The translations under genes and the position numbers were made by a program. Of a stretch of DNA of 64,000 bases, positions 57,901-64,000 are shown piece by piece (the stretch's first letter is position 1; each line of letters opens with the position of its first letter). The notes under the pieces are model-generated. The model did not search any database. It saw only the letters and a list, made by a program, of their open reading frames with translations, and was not told the origin of the DNA. Origin of the DNA: Endomychus coccineus (lineage: Eukaryota > Arthropoda > Insecta > Coleoptera > Endomychidae); contig OY294067.1 in the NCBI GenBank assembly GCA_958510875.1, forward strand, positions 252,913,736 through 252,977,735. Reading direction: 5' to 3'.

Positions 57901-60900
57901 GAACACGACTATCCAGAAATGTTGGATCATTGTCATCTGGTAATAACTATATCAAAGAGACAACTCAGTCACACAGCAGCAAATAGGCGAGGAAATAAAG
58001 CGGAAAAGGTCGAAAACAAAAATCTGATGAACCGATTTTGATAATTTTCTTTTAATCGATTCCGGAAGTCATTTAGAAAAAATGTTCCCATTTTTTTTCT
58101 TCTAATGTGCATTTTAGCATCTCTACAGAGGAAAATGCATCCCTTTGAATGCACTTTCAGGAGATAATATTAAAAATGTTGAAAAAATTACCAAATATAG
58201 CCAAAATTTCTCACTCGATTCTGGTGTCAGATTTGATAACATTTGTTGTAAATGACTTACAGAATCGATAAAAAACAAATTACCAAAATAGGTTCATCCG
58301 ATTCTTTTTTTTTTTAGTTTGGCCTTTTTTGTGCTTTATTTCCTCGACTAAAACTCGTAGAGCTAAAAACCCACATCCCACATGTTAATCGCATACATAT
58401 GAGGGCAAAGTGAAAAGTCCATGAAAAATGAAACAAGAAATGATTTATTTGTTCAAAACTTATTTTATTTCTCAACATAATCTCCTTGTAGCACGATACA
58501 CTTCGTCCAACGTTTTTCTAATTTTTCGATCCCTTCCAAATAATACGATTTCGGCAGTCCTTCAAAATAGGCGTGTGTTTCAGCAATGACCTCATCGTTG
58601 GAGCCAAATCTCTTTCCGCCGAGCCGTTTCTTCAAGTTTGGAAGTAGACAAAAATCGCAGGGGGGCAAATCTGGAGAATATGGTAGATGACGAACCAATT
58701 CATCCAATTTTGCCATTGCGACTGCGGGTCTGTGCGCCGGTGCGTTGTCTTGGTGGCAGATCACTTTTTTCTTTGGCAAATGCAGCCACTTTCGCTTCAA
58801 ATCTGCGTCGAATTGGTCCAACAGCCCTGAATAATATACGCCGGTGATCGTTTTGCCCTTTCCAAGGTAATCGATATGGACGATACCGTGTGCATCCCAA
58901 AAAACTATTGCCATGGCTTCGATTCGCTAGGACAAGTCCACTGTTTCGACTGTTCTTTGGTCTCTGGTGTGTCCTTATCGCGCTTGAACATCGCCAAATA
59001 CTCCTTTGTCACACGGTCGCGCTTGTTGTCAACAGAGCAAATGCAGCACCCATCTGGCATATAGCTTTGTCACATTCAAAAATTTATGCAAAATGTTCCG
59101 TACCCGTTCGGTTGAGATGCCCATAGCCTCAGAAATCTAGTGCACTTTAATTCGCCGGTTGTCCAATATCATACTATGGATTTTATCGACGATTTCCGGC
59201 GTTGTAACCTCAATTGAACGACTAGAACGTTCGGCATCTTTTGTGTTCATACTACCACAACGAAAATCAGTAAGCCACTTGTGAATCGTTCCAATCGATG
59301 GTGAGGAGTCCCCATAATGTTTAACATACGACCCTTTGATTTGCGTAATGATTTTTCCACCCAAGAAATAATGTTTAACCAACGCGACATACACTTTTTT
59401 CCATGTTTACAAAAATCTTCAAGGTTGCTTGCTTTCGACGGGTAATGCGTTCTAGTTAAAGATGGTACATCACAAATGTCACATGGGACTTTCGATTGTG
59501 GCGCCATCTGTTTTATTATTCAGGGACTTTTCAACTTGCCCTCGTAGTACAAATCCAACCGATGAATGTTATTACAGCCCATTTTTTTTTTAAACCGAGT
59601 CTTCCCTCGAGTCTTAGTCTAGCAATTCTTATACGTTGTCTTGGATGTTTGGTCTACAGTATCGGAAAGTATTTATCTTGGGTATGGTGGTTTCATGAGA
59701 GCATAAAGAATAGCTTGCTATATGTTGAGAGAGCATTAGAATTTCAGGGCGGTCAGCTCAGGACGTAGGACGTCAGTATCATACCAGCAGCAGTCGGGAG
59801 AATGTGCGAGTCGCTATGTCGCATTGCCACGTGGTCAGTTAGCGCGTCGGGTGGGGGAAGAGGAGGGGTGCACAGCAGGGTGTCTCTCTTGTGTATTTAG
59901 TATTATCATATCATTGCGTTCCTTGTTGCTCGTGTAGATTTCTGTGTATACTTCAGAAGAATTGTTTCCGATACTGTATATGTTCCTTAATCTAGCAGTG
60001 CCGAAAACTGATGTTCCTATTCACTAGCAGGGCGGATTCCCTAAGATATATAGCGCCATCCATTTTCAACATTCACTGTAATTGACCCAACATAGCTTCT
60101 TCTATGATGACATTCACTTCACGAAGAAGCATTATAACAACTACTTCATTAAATTACAGGATGAGTTGCCATGTAATGATCTACCTTATTTGCGTGATCA
60201 TATAATCAAATGGAATGAAGCATATAAAGACAGCTTTCCAAATAGGAGATTTTCTGCTTTTGCTATAGATTCAAATGGAAAGACTACATGTGCAGTAAGA
60301 TATATCAGACCTTTGGAACCGCCACAATTAAATAACGAAGGATTTGATGTCACTCCAGAACAATGTGCTAAATTTGTGTCCTTAATACCATTCACAAATT
60401 GTAATCACTTCTATCAGAATGTATGGTTAACAACAGATGTAAGATATTTACAGATATTTCCATATGATAATATGACCTTTTATTTTAAATTTCTCGCTAT
60501 TTCGCATATGTGGAAGGCCCTTTGACATTTCGATAGTCAAAACAACGCAGTTGCCGAAATGGTTCGATACACCTTTGCATTACGCATTTATATTGTAAAA
60601 ATTCACTACAACAATGGTGAAAATTTTGTAACAGCTCGCAAAGTTTGTACTGAATTTGGTTGACGTGAAGCCCTTCTCGCTCAAACCTAGTGCATCTAAT
60701 CCTAAATTTGAACAACTCGTCCAAGTTGTTTGTGCAGCCAGATCGGCCGAAAATATGGTAGCTACAGCCTAAAGTGGAAATGCCGAATTGGAAGACGTTC
60801 ACAGCATTCAGGCATAACAACTAACCTTCACAGTATCTTACACAAAGATTTTGCCCTAAAGGTTCACTTAGTTAACCCAATAATTGAATCTCGACAGACC

Positions 60901-62199
60901 AGGGTTTGTTGATCTATTATAGGAATTGCAGGTCGTGTCATTTGGAGATTTCAATTTTTGTATAAGCTTCAGGCCAAGGAAATATCGATAGAAAAATAAA
61001 ATCGCCCACATTTTGGTGACGTTCTAGAGAGGTTAATGAATACCTCTCTTGTGAATAGAATCTAGGAGCTTAAGGGTATTTTTGGGAGCTGAGCTCCAAA
61101 CATGTGAAATATACTTCAGGACTGGTCGAATATGTGCTTTGTAGATTATGATGAGCTGCTTGCTGGGGTGTAAAATAGCTATAGGAATGGAATGAAAAAC
61201 CAAGTTTTTGTGAAGCAATGCACCTCACATGATCTTCCCATGAGAGGATGCTGTTGATGGTAATACCGAGAATGGATATGGAGGACCCCATAGGAATGTT
61301 TGTACCCGATCGCCTACATTCAAGATAATGTCATTCGTGATTTCAAGCAGCACTAGTGCGAAAATGTAAAAATTTCCTGAAAATGATTACCTGCAAGAAT
61401 AGCCGAGGTTTTTGGACTTCTAACCTAGTTTTAATTGATTTAAAATGAAAGGTCTTTCTGAATACCCTATATCATTGTTTAATGTGAATAAATTAATAAA
61501 TTTCAACATATTCGCTTTTAGGAATTATTGAGATTATTAACTGGTTCGATAATAGACCACGCTGTGGCACTTACGTGTTTTTTACTCAGTATAAAATTAG
61601 ATGTTTGGTTGTTATTGGGATATGGGATACCTCATGGATGTACTGCGTACGTTTTAGTTAGAGAATATTTAAGAGATTCCAATTTACCAACGTTCTACAT
61701 TTATGATGTTGTTTTTGGACAAAAAATTAATATCTCCGATAACTACTGCCCACTACAAAAAGTATATTGCATCGTCGGCGAACAAAATGTAAGTGTCAAT
61801 TCAGTAGGAAGTTCATAAGATACATACTTAATGCGCATTTGATTGCAGATGTGGGCCAATATCCAAAGAAATGACAATATTTCTACAATGCGATTCGATT
61901 TTTCTAGAAGAAATGATTGGCTCCCACTATTCAATAATAGTATTTCTACTCCAACAAACTCGGTGCACAATCAGATAGTGTATTCACCTAAACATAATGT
62001 AGAAGAAGTTGAAGTACAATTGGAGAAGAAGATCAGAAAAAAAATATGCAAAATGAGGCCAATCCGGAGAACAATTTGGAATAAACATATATCGAATACA
62101 TTTAAAAATACCATGCATTTACTGCAGTACAACTATATGAACGACAAGAACAATTTCGAAATCGCTAAAGAATTGAGTAAGATGTGTTCGGAATATAAC
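35822..62199 (+). CDS. CC2D2A: CC2D2A, coiled-coil and C2 domain protein of the ciliary transition zone (12 exons seen; 3' end outside window)
   Basis: Component of the MKS module at the ciliary transition zone. Visible exons: 35822-35836, 35887-36429, 36783-36958, 38935-39078, 41313-42851, 47140-47499, 51748-52098, 54486-54642, 54751-54930, 60096-60438, 61522-61788 and 61849-62199. All have GT-AG ends, and phases agree except between the 54930 donor and the 60096 acceptor, where a small unseen exon of 3n+2 nt is needed. About 1475 codons are seen (human 1620). The order fits the family: disordered and coiled-coil N-terminus, C2 region, then an inactive transglutaminase-like domain. The conserved last segment is missing and should lie right of the window, since exon 12 ends in a GTAAGT donor. 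In an insect it would act in sensory cilia or sperm. Confidence 0.92.
36454..36743. mobile_element. GTCCAGG-clan MITE in CC2D2A intron 2
   Basis: TA at 36452-36453 precedes GTCCAGGCATTTAAAGGAAT; the right end reads ATTCCTCCTTAAATGACTGG then AC, an imperfect inverse. The right flank is CA, so the TA has mutated. About 290 bp, filling most of the intron. Confidence 0.75.
37105..37440. repeat. Fragment related to the foldback element at 33016
   Basis: TTCCAACACCATCACGATGT, then GTTATAGACAATGC and CTGGACAGCTGTTTCACTCT echo TTCCAACACCATCTGCCG, ATTGACAATGCC and CAGGCAGCTGTTTCGCTCTT of the earlier element in the same relative style. Boundaries are unresolved. Confidence 0.4.
37680..38870 (+). mobile_element. 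5'-truncated non-LTR retrotransposon (copy 1)
   Basis: Broken frames include HMWKILGCWPQTN near 37915 (end of the RT region) and KKLTLIWIAGHSENERNEA then AYFLASEG near 38460-38545 (RNase H). The end, GCTGGGTGAACTATAATTA at about 38848-38866, is also found in the copy at 52660-53945. Both copies lie in introns of CC2D2A in the same orientation. Non-functional. Confidence 0.75.
38935..39078 (+). CDS. CC2D2A: CC2D2A exon 4
   Basis: 48 codons (KIVNIENKICEEEVRFLEEE, GLYVNKSPTVPISCINMIEA), matching the family's motif of a glycine-tyrosine turn followed by a proline before the C2 region. Phase 2 on both sides. Confidence 0.85.
39222..39928. mobile_element. Complete 707-bp foldback MITE, GTCCAGG clan
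   Basis: TA at 39220-39221 and 39929-39930. Ends GTCCAGGCTATGAACCGG and CCGGTTCACAGCCTGGAC. The arms carry AACCTCTTGG with CCCCAACCCCACCCA, the inverse of TGGGTGGGATTGGGGTTCCC, and the GGTCGCTGA phrase in both orientations. It is the full-length version of the copy at 1177. Confidence 0.9.
40060..41190 (-). mobile_element. Non-LTR retrotransposon fragment, RT to zinc-knuckle end
   Basis: Minus-strand pieces in shifting frames: VFLDIEGAFDNTSFESM and IDHTLVRWIKTMLSQ near 41130-41020, then VPSGVLKPVLWCLVVDGLL and TQAYADDLAAVTVG (catalytic YADD) at 40960-40850, LGVMLDAKLSWKMHL near 40690, and the C-terminal knuckle DPTCSRCGEADETASHILAE near 40310-40250. Its 3' end is shared with 9046-9590. R1/I-like in layout. 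Several frameshifts; not functional. It lies in CC2D2A intron 4 in antisense. Confidence 0.85.
41313..42851 (+). CDS. CC2D2A: CC2D2A exon 5 (coiled coil and first C2-like region)
   Basis: 513 codons. It begins KKWFNCEGKMDIIENPAK, as the family does after exon 4. The middle is strongly helical and charged (residues from LRELHFKQGKTERQLLRSSL through the EELIEDYKEEYSAKVKQYKK type region), a coiled coil. Then a beta-rich segment (EPVIRFVLTND, KIHIKVICNKLEVCKLKP, PTFITIEIIE) fits the N-terminal C2. It ends SGYIYFNAWWEKAT and KLSEWVKQNKPDPQDPKNS. The start was set by the acceptor AG at 41311-41312; the ATG at 41338 is internal. Confidence 0.93.
42852..43464. other. CC2D2A intron 5, first part
   Basis: AT-rich, with one GC-richer patch at about 43140-43340 (GCGAGCGAACTAACAG, CATCGGCGGTTCTGGCCGAG). 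No gene recognised; the patch may belong to an unidentified repeat. Confidence 0.3.
43465..43769. mobile_element. hAT-type MITE with perfect 8-bp duplication
   Basis: CGTCACGT is duplicated at 43465-43472 and 43762-43769. The element between (289 bp) starts CAGTAGCGTAGCTA and ends ATCTACGTCACTG, imperfect inverted ends resembling the hAT derivative at 10156 (CAGTGGCGTAGC). Non-coding. Confidence 0.88.
43905..44030. repeat. Inverted-repeat segment related to the element at 8634-9022
   Basis: ATATTATAGAAACAAAT at about 43910 and its inverse ATTTGTTTCTATAATATA at 43999 bracket a core with TTTGAAGATGGCACGCTAG, related to CTGAAGATGACACGCTAG of the earlier element, and CAGTTTCGACAT. Confidence 0.55.
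44275..44411 (-). pseudogene. hAT transposase C-terminal remnant
   Basis: The minus strand reads RLDNLAIISIESDLLDNINV and SEFFRKKARKATF before a stop: the tail of the hAT dimerisation region, as at 56736-57113. Upstream coding sequence is absent or unrecognisable; the surrounding 44000-44900 may be the rest of the element. Confidence 0.65.
44880..45859. other. CC2D2A intron 5, AT-rich middle part
   Basis: It contains an AAT/ATA microsatellite near 44893 and short open frames without recognisable similarity. Part may belong to the left side of the foldback element that follows. Confidence 0.3.
45860..46951. mobile_element. Large eroded foldback element, GTCCAGG-like clan
   Basis: The right end, TGACTGGAC then TA at 46952-46953, matches the clan. 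The arms pair about a centre near 46140: AATCCATCATTGACATTTCT (46070) with GAAATTGTAATGACGGATTC (46192), GATAAGACCTAAATAAAC (46000) with TTAGTTAGGTTTTATCT (46402), and TATATACTTGGAAGTTGTTT (45910) with ACTTCCAAGTATAATAT (46579). AAGCGACCCA at 46218 recalls the shared GGGTCGCTGA phrase. A second small palindrome (TACTTTTTCGAGAAAAT and its inverse) occupies 46670-46805. The left terminus was not found. Confidence 0.65.
47140..47499 (+). CDS. CC2D2A: CC2D2A exon 6
   Basis: 120 codons joining exon 5 in phase 2 to give FRLNPYVRDLEFCN, then IRLKILQLRNQNEPEFDG, VPNRLKEIPFNILAEF and the segment with FIEDFDEEDYDMKRKYGNRC. This matches the conserved middle of CC2D2A between the two C2 regions. Confidence 0.9.
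47730..48070 (-). mobile_element. Non-LTR retrotransposon 3' fragment (zinc-knuckle end)
   Basis: The minus strand reads GILSGHSPMRGHLTKWYNEN, then LSCRQCGKGTEIAKHMLSKC, the CxxC...H...C end typical of RT-RNase H non-LTR proteins. Stops follow. It ends close to the rosa-type element. Confidence 0.65.
48171..50317 (-). mobile_element. rosa-type (DD41D) Tc1/mariner-superfamily transposon with ~470-bp inverted repeats
   Basis: TA duplication at 48169-48170 and 50318-50319. Outer ends are CAGCGTGTTCCATCTCAGAC and its inverse ending GGAACACCCTG. The inverted repeats run to about 48665 on the left and from about 49845 on the right, unusually long. The transposase lies between on the minus strand. 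The 2147-bp element sits whole in CC2D2A intron 6. Confidence 0.92.
48743..49670 (-). pseudogene. Transposase of the rosa-type element, frameshifted, third catalytic residue Asn
   Basis: The start is taken at 49670 (MVYTLQERVELVSLYYQNQN), a helix-turn-helix N-terminus. The first frame runs to about 49240 (ELNGDDWDRRQRVLQNFG). The second, overlapping frame covers GFCKILVERINNN to HLKSKIFVPENLD down to 48743, so a frameshift lies near 49240-49300. The DDE core has CFSDECTFLLNG (first D), HFQQDGAPPHYA (second D) and RSPDLEPVNFFLWG. The family's third D, in the L/V-D-FF position 41 residues after the second, is N here. A frameshift and a catalytic change both predict an inactive enzyme. Confidence 0.85.
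50340..51640. mobile_element. 1.3-kb foldback element with TGCCTAGGCA repeats in its core
   Basis: The left arm from about 50393 (AAGTTCTGCATGTTCTAAAA, then CAATCATCAGATAT and TTTTTTCAGTCGTATACGCG) is inverted at 51535-51610 and continues through AATTGTTATAAAGAAAAGTT and its inverse at 51474. The core at 50625-50735 has three to four units of about 28 bp built on TTTTAATGCCTAGGCAGAAA. A related GCCTTGGCGCGGCATTAAAT follows at 51158. The termini are not sharp and no duplication was found. Confidence 0.7.
51748..52098 (+). CDS. CC2D2A: CC2D2A exon 7 (main C2 domain)
   Basis: 117 codons: KLVKTVISNFINWFRWHPRI, then the C2 domain STSVKLLIKIYNGINIPERN, VKPFVEVRYNDL, and GSNPTWNEELFLELE, the hallmark of the strand entering the second half of a C2. 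Whether the Ca2+-binding aspartates are present cannot be judged from the visible motifs alone. It joins exons 6 and 8 in phase 2. Confidence 0.92.
52640..53945 (+). mobile_element. 5'-truncated non-LTR retrotransposon (copy 2)
   Basis: Pieces in different frames: RKMRLDKLDPLSLLGETLPF and EKATYLGVTLHK (RT thumb) near 52725-52815, an eroded RNase H near 53450-53520, and the knuckle DDVQCRLCLEEDETAEHVLL near 53750. The end GCTGGGTGAACTATAATTA at about 53927-53945 is shared with copy 1 at 37680-38870. It lies in CC2D2A intron 7, same orientation as the gene. Confidence 0.8.
54486..54930 (+). CDS. CC2D2A: CC2D2A exons 8 and 9
   Basis: Exon 8 (54486-54642) finishes the C2 domain: SVWFDIFDN, then NWLGSLEVPLSAICSGNA. 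Exon 9 (54751-54930) reads MEGHFKIRLPDIILGY and SAYLVLKLSVEPNIP, matching the family's stretch that ends in ITIEPQL-like sequence. Exon 9 ends at a GTAAGT donor in phase 0. Confidence 0.9.
54990..56270. other. CC2D2A intron after exon 9, first part
   Basis: About 55070-55330 contains CAGCCTCTTCTGACGC and neighbouring sequence with a repeat-like look (on the minus strand GCGTCAGAAGAGGCTGATG), perhaps a SINE or Penelope-type tail. The rest is AT-rich. The missing small CC2D2A exon could be here; I could not identify it. Confidence 0.3.
56274..57792 (-). mobile_element. hAT transposon, internally deleted, with perfect 8-bp duplication
   Basis: AGACTTAC at 56274-56281 and 57785-57792 flank the element (56282-57784), whose ends are CAGGGCCGTATTTAAG and its exact inverse. 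The minus strand keeps parts of a ZMYM1-like hAT transposase: FESSLQQRLEAYKLVNTRFG near 57255-57190 and the dimerisation region CFPNIEVALRMYLSLMVTNS then SGERSFSKLKLIKNRLRTSM near 56990-56870. The N-terminus and part of the catalytic domain are missing. The intact duplication and ends point to recent mobility in trans. Confidence 0.92.
56736..57511 (-). pseudogene. Truncated hAT transposase coding remnant
   Basis: Two frames, 57511-57167 (starts MDVNTAALALSSLSSFIKTK; contains EVKAAELVDRTEYESEKQRK) and 57113-56736, are separated by about 50 nt with a frame change. The second has the conserved SSGERSFSKLK and LSIESDILR of the C-terminal dimerisation module. The RNase H-fold residues upstream are only partly present. 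Confidence 0.8.
57986..58348. mobile_element. GTCCAGG-clan MITE variant (GTCGAGGAAATAAAGC ends)
   Basis: TA at 57984-57985 and 58349-58350. The left end GGCGAGGAAATAAAGC and right end GCTTTATTTCCTCGAC are inverted, and arms such as GATGAACCGATTTTGATAAT pair with ATTACCAAAATAGGTTCATC. It shares GAGGAAATAAAG with the ends of the element at 7306. It lies 51 bp from the mariner element that follows. Confidence 0.85.
58400..59544 (-). mobile_element. mariner element (DD34D) with TA duplication
   Basis: TA at 58398-58399 and 59545-59546. Inverted ends TGAGGGCAAAGTGAAAAGTC and its counterpart GACTTTTCAACTTGCCCTCG. 1145 bp. The minus strand carries a mariner transposase in several frames. Confidence 0.9.
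58465..59507 (-). pseudogene. mariner transposase, frameshifted
   Basis: From 59507: MAPQSKVPCDI, then VYVALVKHYFLGGKIITQIK and GSYVKHYGDSSPSIGTIHKW (N-terminal HTH) to 59137, where a stop interrupts before EAMGISTERVRNILHKFL. A degenerate stretch at 58915-59130 follows, and an open frame from 58914: MAIVFWDAHGIVHIDYL, GKGKTITGVYYSGLLDQF, then KKKVICHQDNAPAHRPA and LPYSPDLPPCDFCLLPNLKK with the second and third catalytic Asp of the DD34D triad. Stops and frame changes make it inactive. Confidence 0.9.
59547..60095. other. CC2D2A intron immediately before exon 10
   Basis: It holds a GC-richer patch at about 59750-59880 without recognisable content. No mobile element identified; the AG at 60094-60095 ends the intron. 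Confidence 0.3.
60096..60438 (+). CDS. CC2D2A: CC2D2A exon 10
   Basis: 114 codons: FFYDDIHFTKKHYNNYFIKL, PNRRFSAFAIDSNGKTTCAV, RYIRPLEPPQL, then CAKFVSLIPF and NVWLTTD at the donor. These match the start of the transglutaminase-like region in the family. The exon starts one base before a codon boundary, whereas exon 9 ends on one, so an unseen exon must supply two bases more than a whole number of codons. Confidence 0.88.
61030..61300 (-). pseudogene. Non-LTR reverse-transcriptase C-terminal fragment
   Basis: The minus strand reads SSISILGITINSILSWEDHV, then in another frame HPSKQLIIIYKAHIRPVLKY and SHVWSSAPKNTLKLLDSIHK, the conserved thumb region after the polymerase core of Jockey-type elements. 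It lies antisense in the intron between CC2D2A exons 10 and 11. Confidence 0.75.
61522..62199 (+). CDS. CC2D2A: CC2D2A exons 11 and 12 (transglutaminase-like domain)
   Basis: Exon 11 (61522-61788): ELLRLLTGSIIDHAVALTCF, VWLLLGYGIPHGCTAYVL, then CPLQKVYCIVGEQN. Exon 12 (61849-62199): MWANIQRNDNISTMRFDFSR and RPIRRTIWNKHISNTFKN, ending SKMCSEYN at GTAAGT. The pattern follows the CC2D2A transglutaminase-like fold, described as catalytically inactive in the family. The conserved C-terminal segment that follows in animals is not in the window. Confidence 0.92.
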
Positions 62200-62871
62200 G
62201 TAAGTTTCCTTATATAATAGTTAATTTAATTCCTGCCGCTAAGACATTGATGATTAATGATTTAAGTATAATGCCTCTAATCCCCAACTAACTCCGTTAA
62301 CAGTTCACATCAAAATTTGTTTTTTCCTATCGATAATACGATTGAGAAGGCCCTTTCTCTCTAAACCTCTGTAAATATAAATACTATTAAGTAGTAAGTA
62401 ACTATTTATGAATAATTTACTGAAAATTATAGGTTTTATTCAAATTTATGATTTTTTCGATAAAAATGTGACTTCTTTCATATTTACTAAAATAATTTAA
62501 ATTTAAAAATTAATAAAATATGTTTATTTATTTATTAACAGATAAAATTTTATTGAATTAAAAATTTTTCATCTTTGTCGATATTAGATGAAATAAATTT
62601 ATTAAACTTTAATGGTTTTTGAATAATTTGTAAAAAACCGAGAATACTCTGAAATGTTTCTAAAATAGTTAGGGCGACGCACAGGAGTATTTTACCATGG
62701 CAAAAAGTAAAAATTAACAACCGGTTTCAAAAAAAAAATTATTTTCCTTGCAGCTTATAAAGCAGTACAAAACCATCGTTTTTGTAGCACATGTTTGTAT
62801 TCTACACACTTAATCCCCCCGAAGACACTTTTTCATTTGCACATATTTGTTCTCGACACGTACTGTTTAGT
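62200..62871. other. CC2D2A intron 12, AT-rich
   Basis: No coding sequence or clear repeat seen before the hAT end at 62880. The last CC2D2A exon(s) must lie to the right of the window. Confidence 0.35.
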
Positions 62872-62879
62872 GTAAGTAG

Positions 62880-64000
62880 CAGTGGCGGCTCGTGAATTTT
62901 TGAGAGAGGAGGCTGGACATAAAACGTTTTTGTAAAAATATACTCTATTCACAGCCTTTTAACCTTTGCACAGCGACCGTACCAGCTACTTCAGTGACAA
63001 AATTAATTGTTACCCAGCAAGAACCATCGTGGAGGTATAGAGTTTCATTTGTCAAAAAATTTTTTTGCTCGTTTTTTGTCTTTTATTTTTTTTGGATTTT
63101 TAATATTTTTCTTTTTCTTGGAATTTTTCATATTTTGTTTTTTTTTTATTAATTTTATTATTTTTTTTATATATTAACGGAATTCTACGGTCTTTAGTTT
63201 GCGAAACATGATCAATAATATCATCAAAAAATGTATCATTTTGTTTTAAGTGTTTAACTGAATCTTTTTCAATAGATATTAAACTAACATTGTATAAACG
63301 ATTTTGGCCCATTGTATTTGGCATGTAAGTTTTAATTCGTTTGAGAGTAGAAAATGATCTCTCCACCGATGCCGACGTGACAGAAATGGTGACTGTCAAA
63401 CAAAGTAGTTTATAAAACTTGTTGCAAATCATTGTCTATCTTATATTTTATCATATCGGCATGACTGTCATACTGGCCTAAAATATCTTTATCTGAGTAT
63501 ATAACGCATACTTCATTGTGACGTGCTATTTTATCAAAAAATTTATATTTTAGAACTAAGTTATCTTGAAGTGTATTGGGGAACTCTTTTGAAAAAGATT
63601 CGAAAAACTCTTCTATTCAAGTCAAAAAACTTCAATTCATGTAAATCGGAAAATCGAATCTCAATTTGGCCTTTAATAGTATCTAAAATTTCATAAAAAA
63701 GTTGTTTATACTTAATGTAGTTTCTTGTCTACCAAATTATATGTTTTCCTCCTTTTCGCGGGAGGAGCCTCATTAGTTGAAAAATTTTCAAATAAAATAT
63801 TAAAATGAAATTCTGTATTACGGAAACTTGAAATTTTTCCAATGAGATGTTTCAAACGATCTCTTGAATTTATGTTGTAAAATTTGAAAAATAAGATCAG
63901 TTTGTTCAAATATTAATTTAAAATTATCAAGAAAAAACAAAAATTCTTCATTTTCTAAATAAGATTTTAAACCAACAGCAGCATTTAATGAAACCTGATC
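62880..64000 (-). mobile_element. hAT transposon, left-hand end and transposase C-terminus (continues past window)
   Basis: It begins CAGTGGCGGCTCGTGA, a hAT-type terminus; the expected duplication would be GTAAGTAG (62872-62879) but the other end is outside. The minus strand at 63432-63100 reads TISVTSASVERSFSTLKRIK then LYNVSLISIEKDSVKHL, the dimerisation region. Further C-to-N pieces with frame breaks continue to 63909 (ENFSTNEAPPAKRRKTYN). It differs in sequence from the hAT at 56282, so it is another family. Probably inactive. Confidence 0.82.

Noticed and set aside
1..64000. CRISPR array, bacterial operon or prophage
   Set aside because: No regularly spaced identical repeats; the genes have spliceosomal introns and animal orthologues. 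All tandem repeats seen are diverged and lack spacer organisation.
1..64000. tRNA or rRNA genes
   Set aside because: I looked for A/B-box-like clusters and conserved rRNA stretches while reading, and saw none convincing. A covariance search would be needed to exclude tRNAs fully.

Overview
This is a eukaryotic, AT-rich nuclear window, almost certainly from an insect. The coding genes have short GT-AG introns, their products match animal families, and the mobile elements are a typical insect mix: Tc1/mariner and DD41D rosa-like elements, hAT, Helentron, Penelope-like and several non-LTR clades. Which insect order it comes from cannot be settled from the sequence alone.

Seven protein-coding genes can be modelled. 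From left to right they are: UQCRC2 (minus strand, 3' end outside the window), CSN1/GPS1 (plus), SNU13/NHP2L1 (minus), ALG1 (minus), PPIE/cyp33 (plus), RAD50 (minus, intronless CDS) and CC2D2A (plus, about 26 kb, 3' end outside the window). They are housekeeping or conserved cell-biology genes: mitochondrial complex III, COP9 signalosome, spliceosome (SNU13 and PPIE), dolichol-linked N-glycan synthesis, DNA double-strand-break repair and the ciliary transition zone. They do not form a pathway. UQCRC2/CSN1, ALG1/PPIE and RAD50/CC2D2A are arranged head to head, and PPIE/RAD50 tail to tail.

Everything between and inside the genes is dominated by mobile DNA. Segment by segment: 0-4.4 kb, UQCRC2 with a foldback element in an intron, two more palindromic MITEs and a decayed coding stretch. 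6.6-14 kb, Penelope-end debris, tandem repeats, MITEs, a non-LTR 3' end and a hAT derivative with target-site duplication. 14.2-18 kb, ALG1 with a 1-kb foldback element in its long intron. 19-23.4 kb, PPIE, whose third intron holds Helentron and Penelope fragments. 23.7-27.1 kb, a non-LTR retrotransposon interrupted by one in-frame stop. 28.3-32.2 kb, RAD50. 33-35.6 kb, repeats. 35.8-62.2 kb, CC2D2A, whose introns hold two same-family non-LTR fragments, two other non-LTR fragments, a rosa-type DD41D element with long inverted repeats, a mariner, hAT elements and several foldback elements. 62.9 kb to the end, the beginning of another hAT element.

The most notable pattern is a clan of palindromic, TA-flanked elements whose ends read GTCCAGG...CCTGGAC. 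At least seven lie in 64 kb. Several share interior modules, notably a phrase containing GGGTCGCTGA, although their lengths and cores differ. Other points of interest are the start codons cut off by introns directly or a few codons downstream (SNU13, CSN1, CC2D2A), a rosa-type transposase with Asn at the third catalytic position, a Helentron tail joining helicase motif VI to an endonuclease, and hammerhead-like motifs in an inverted pair.
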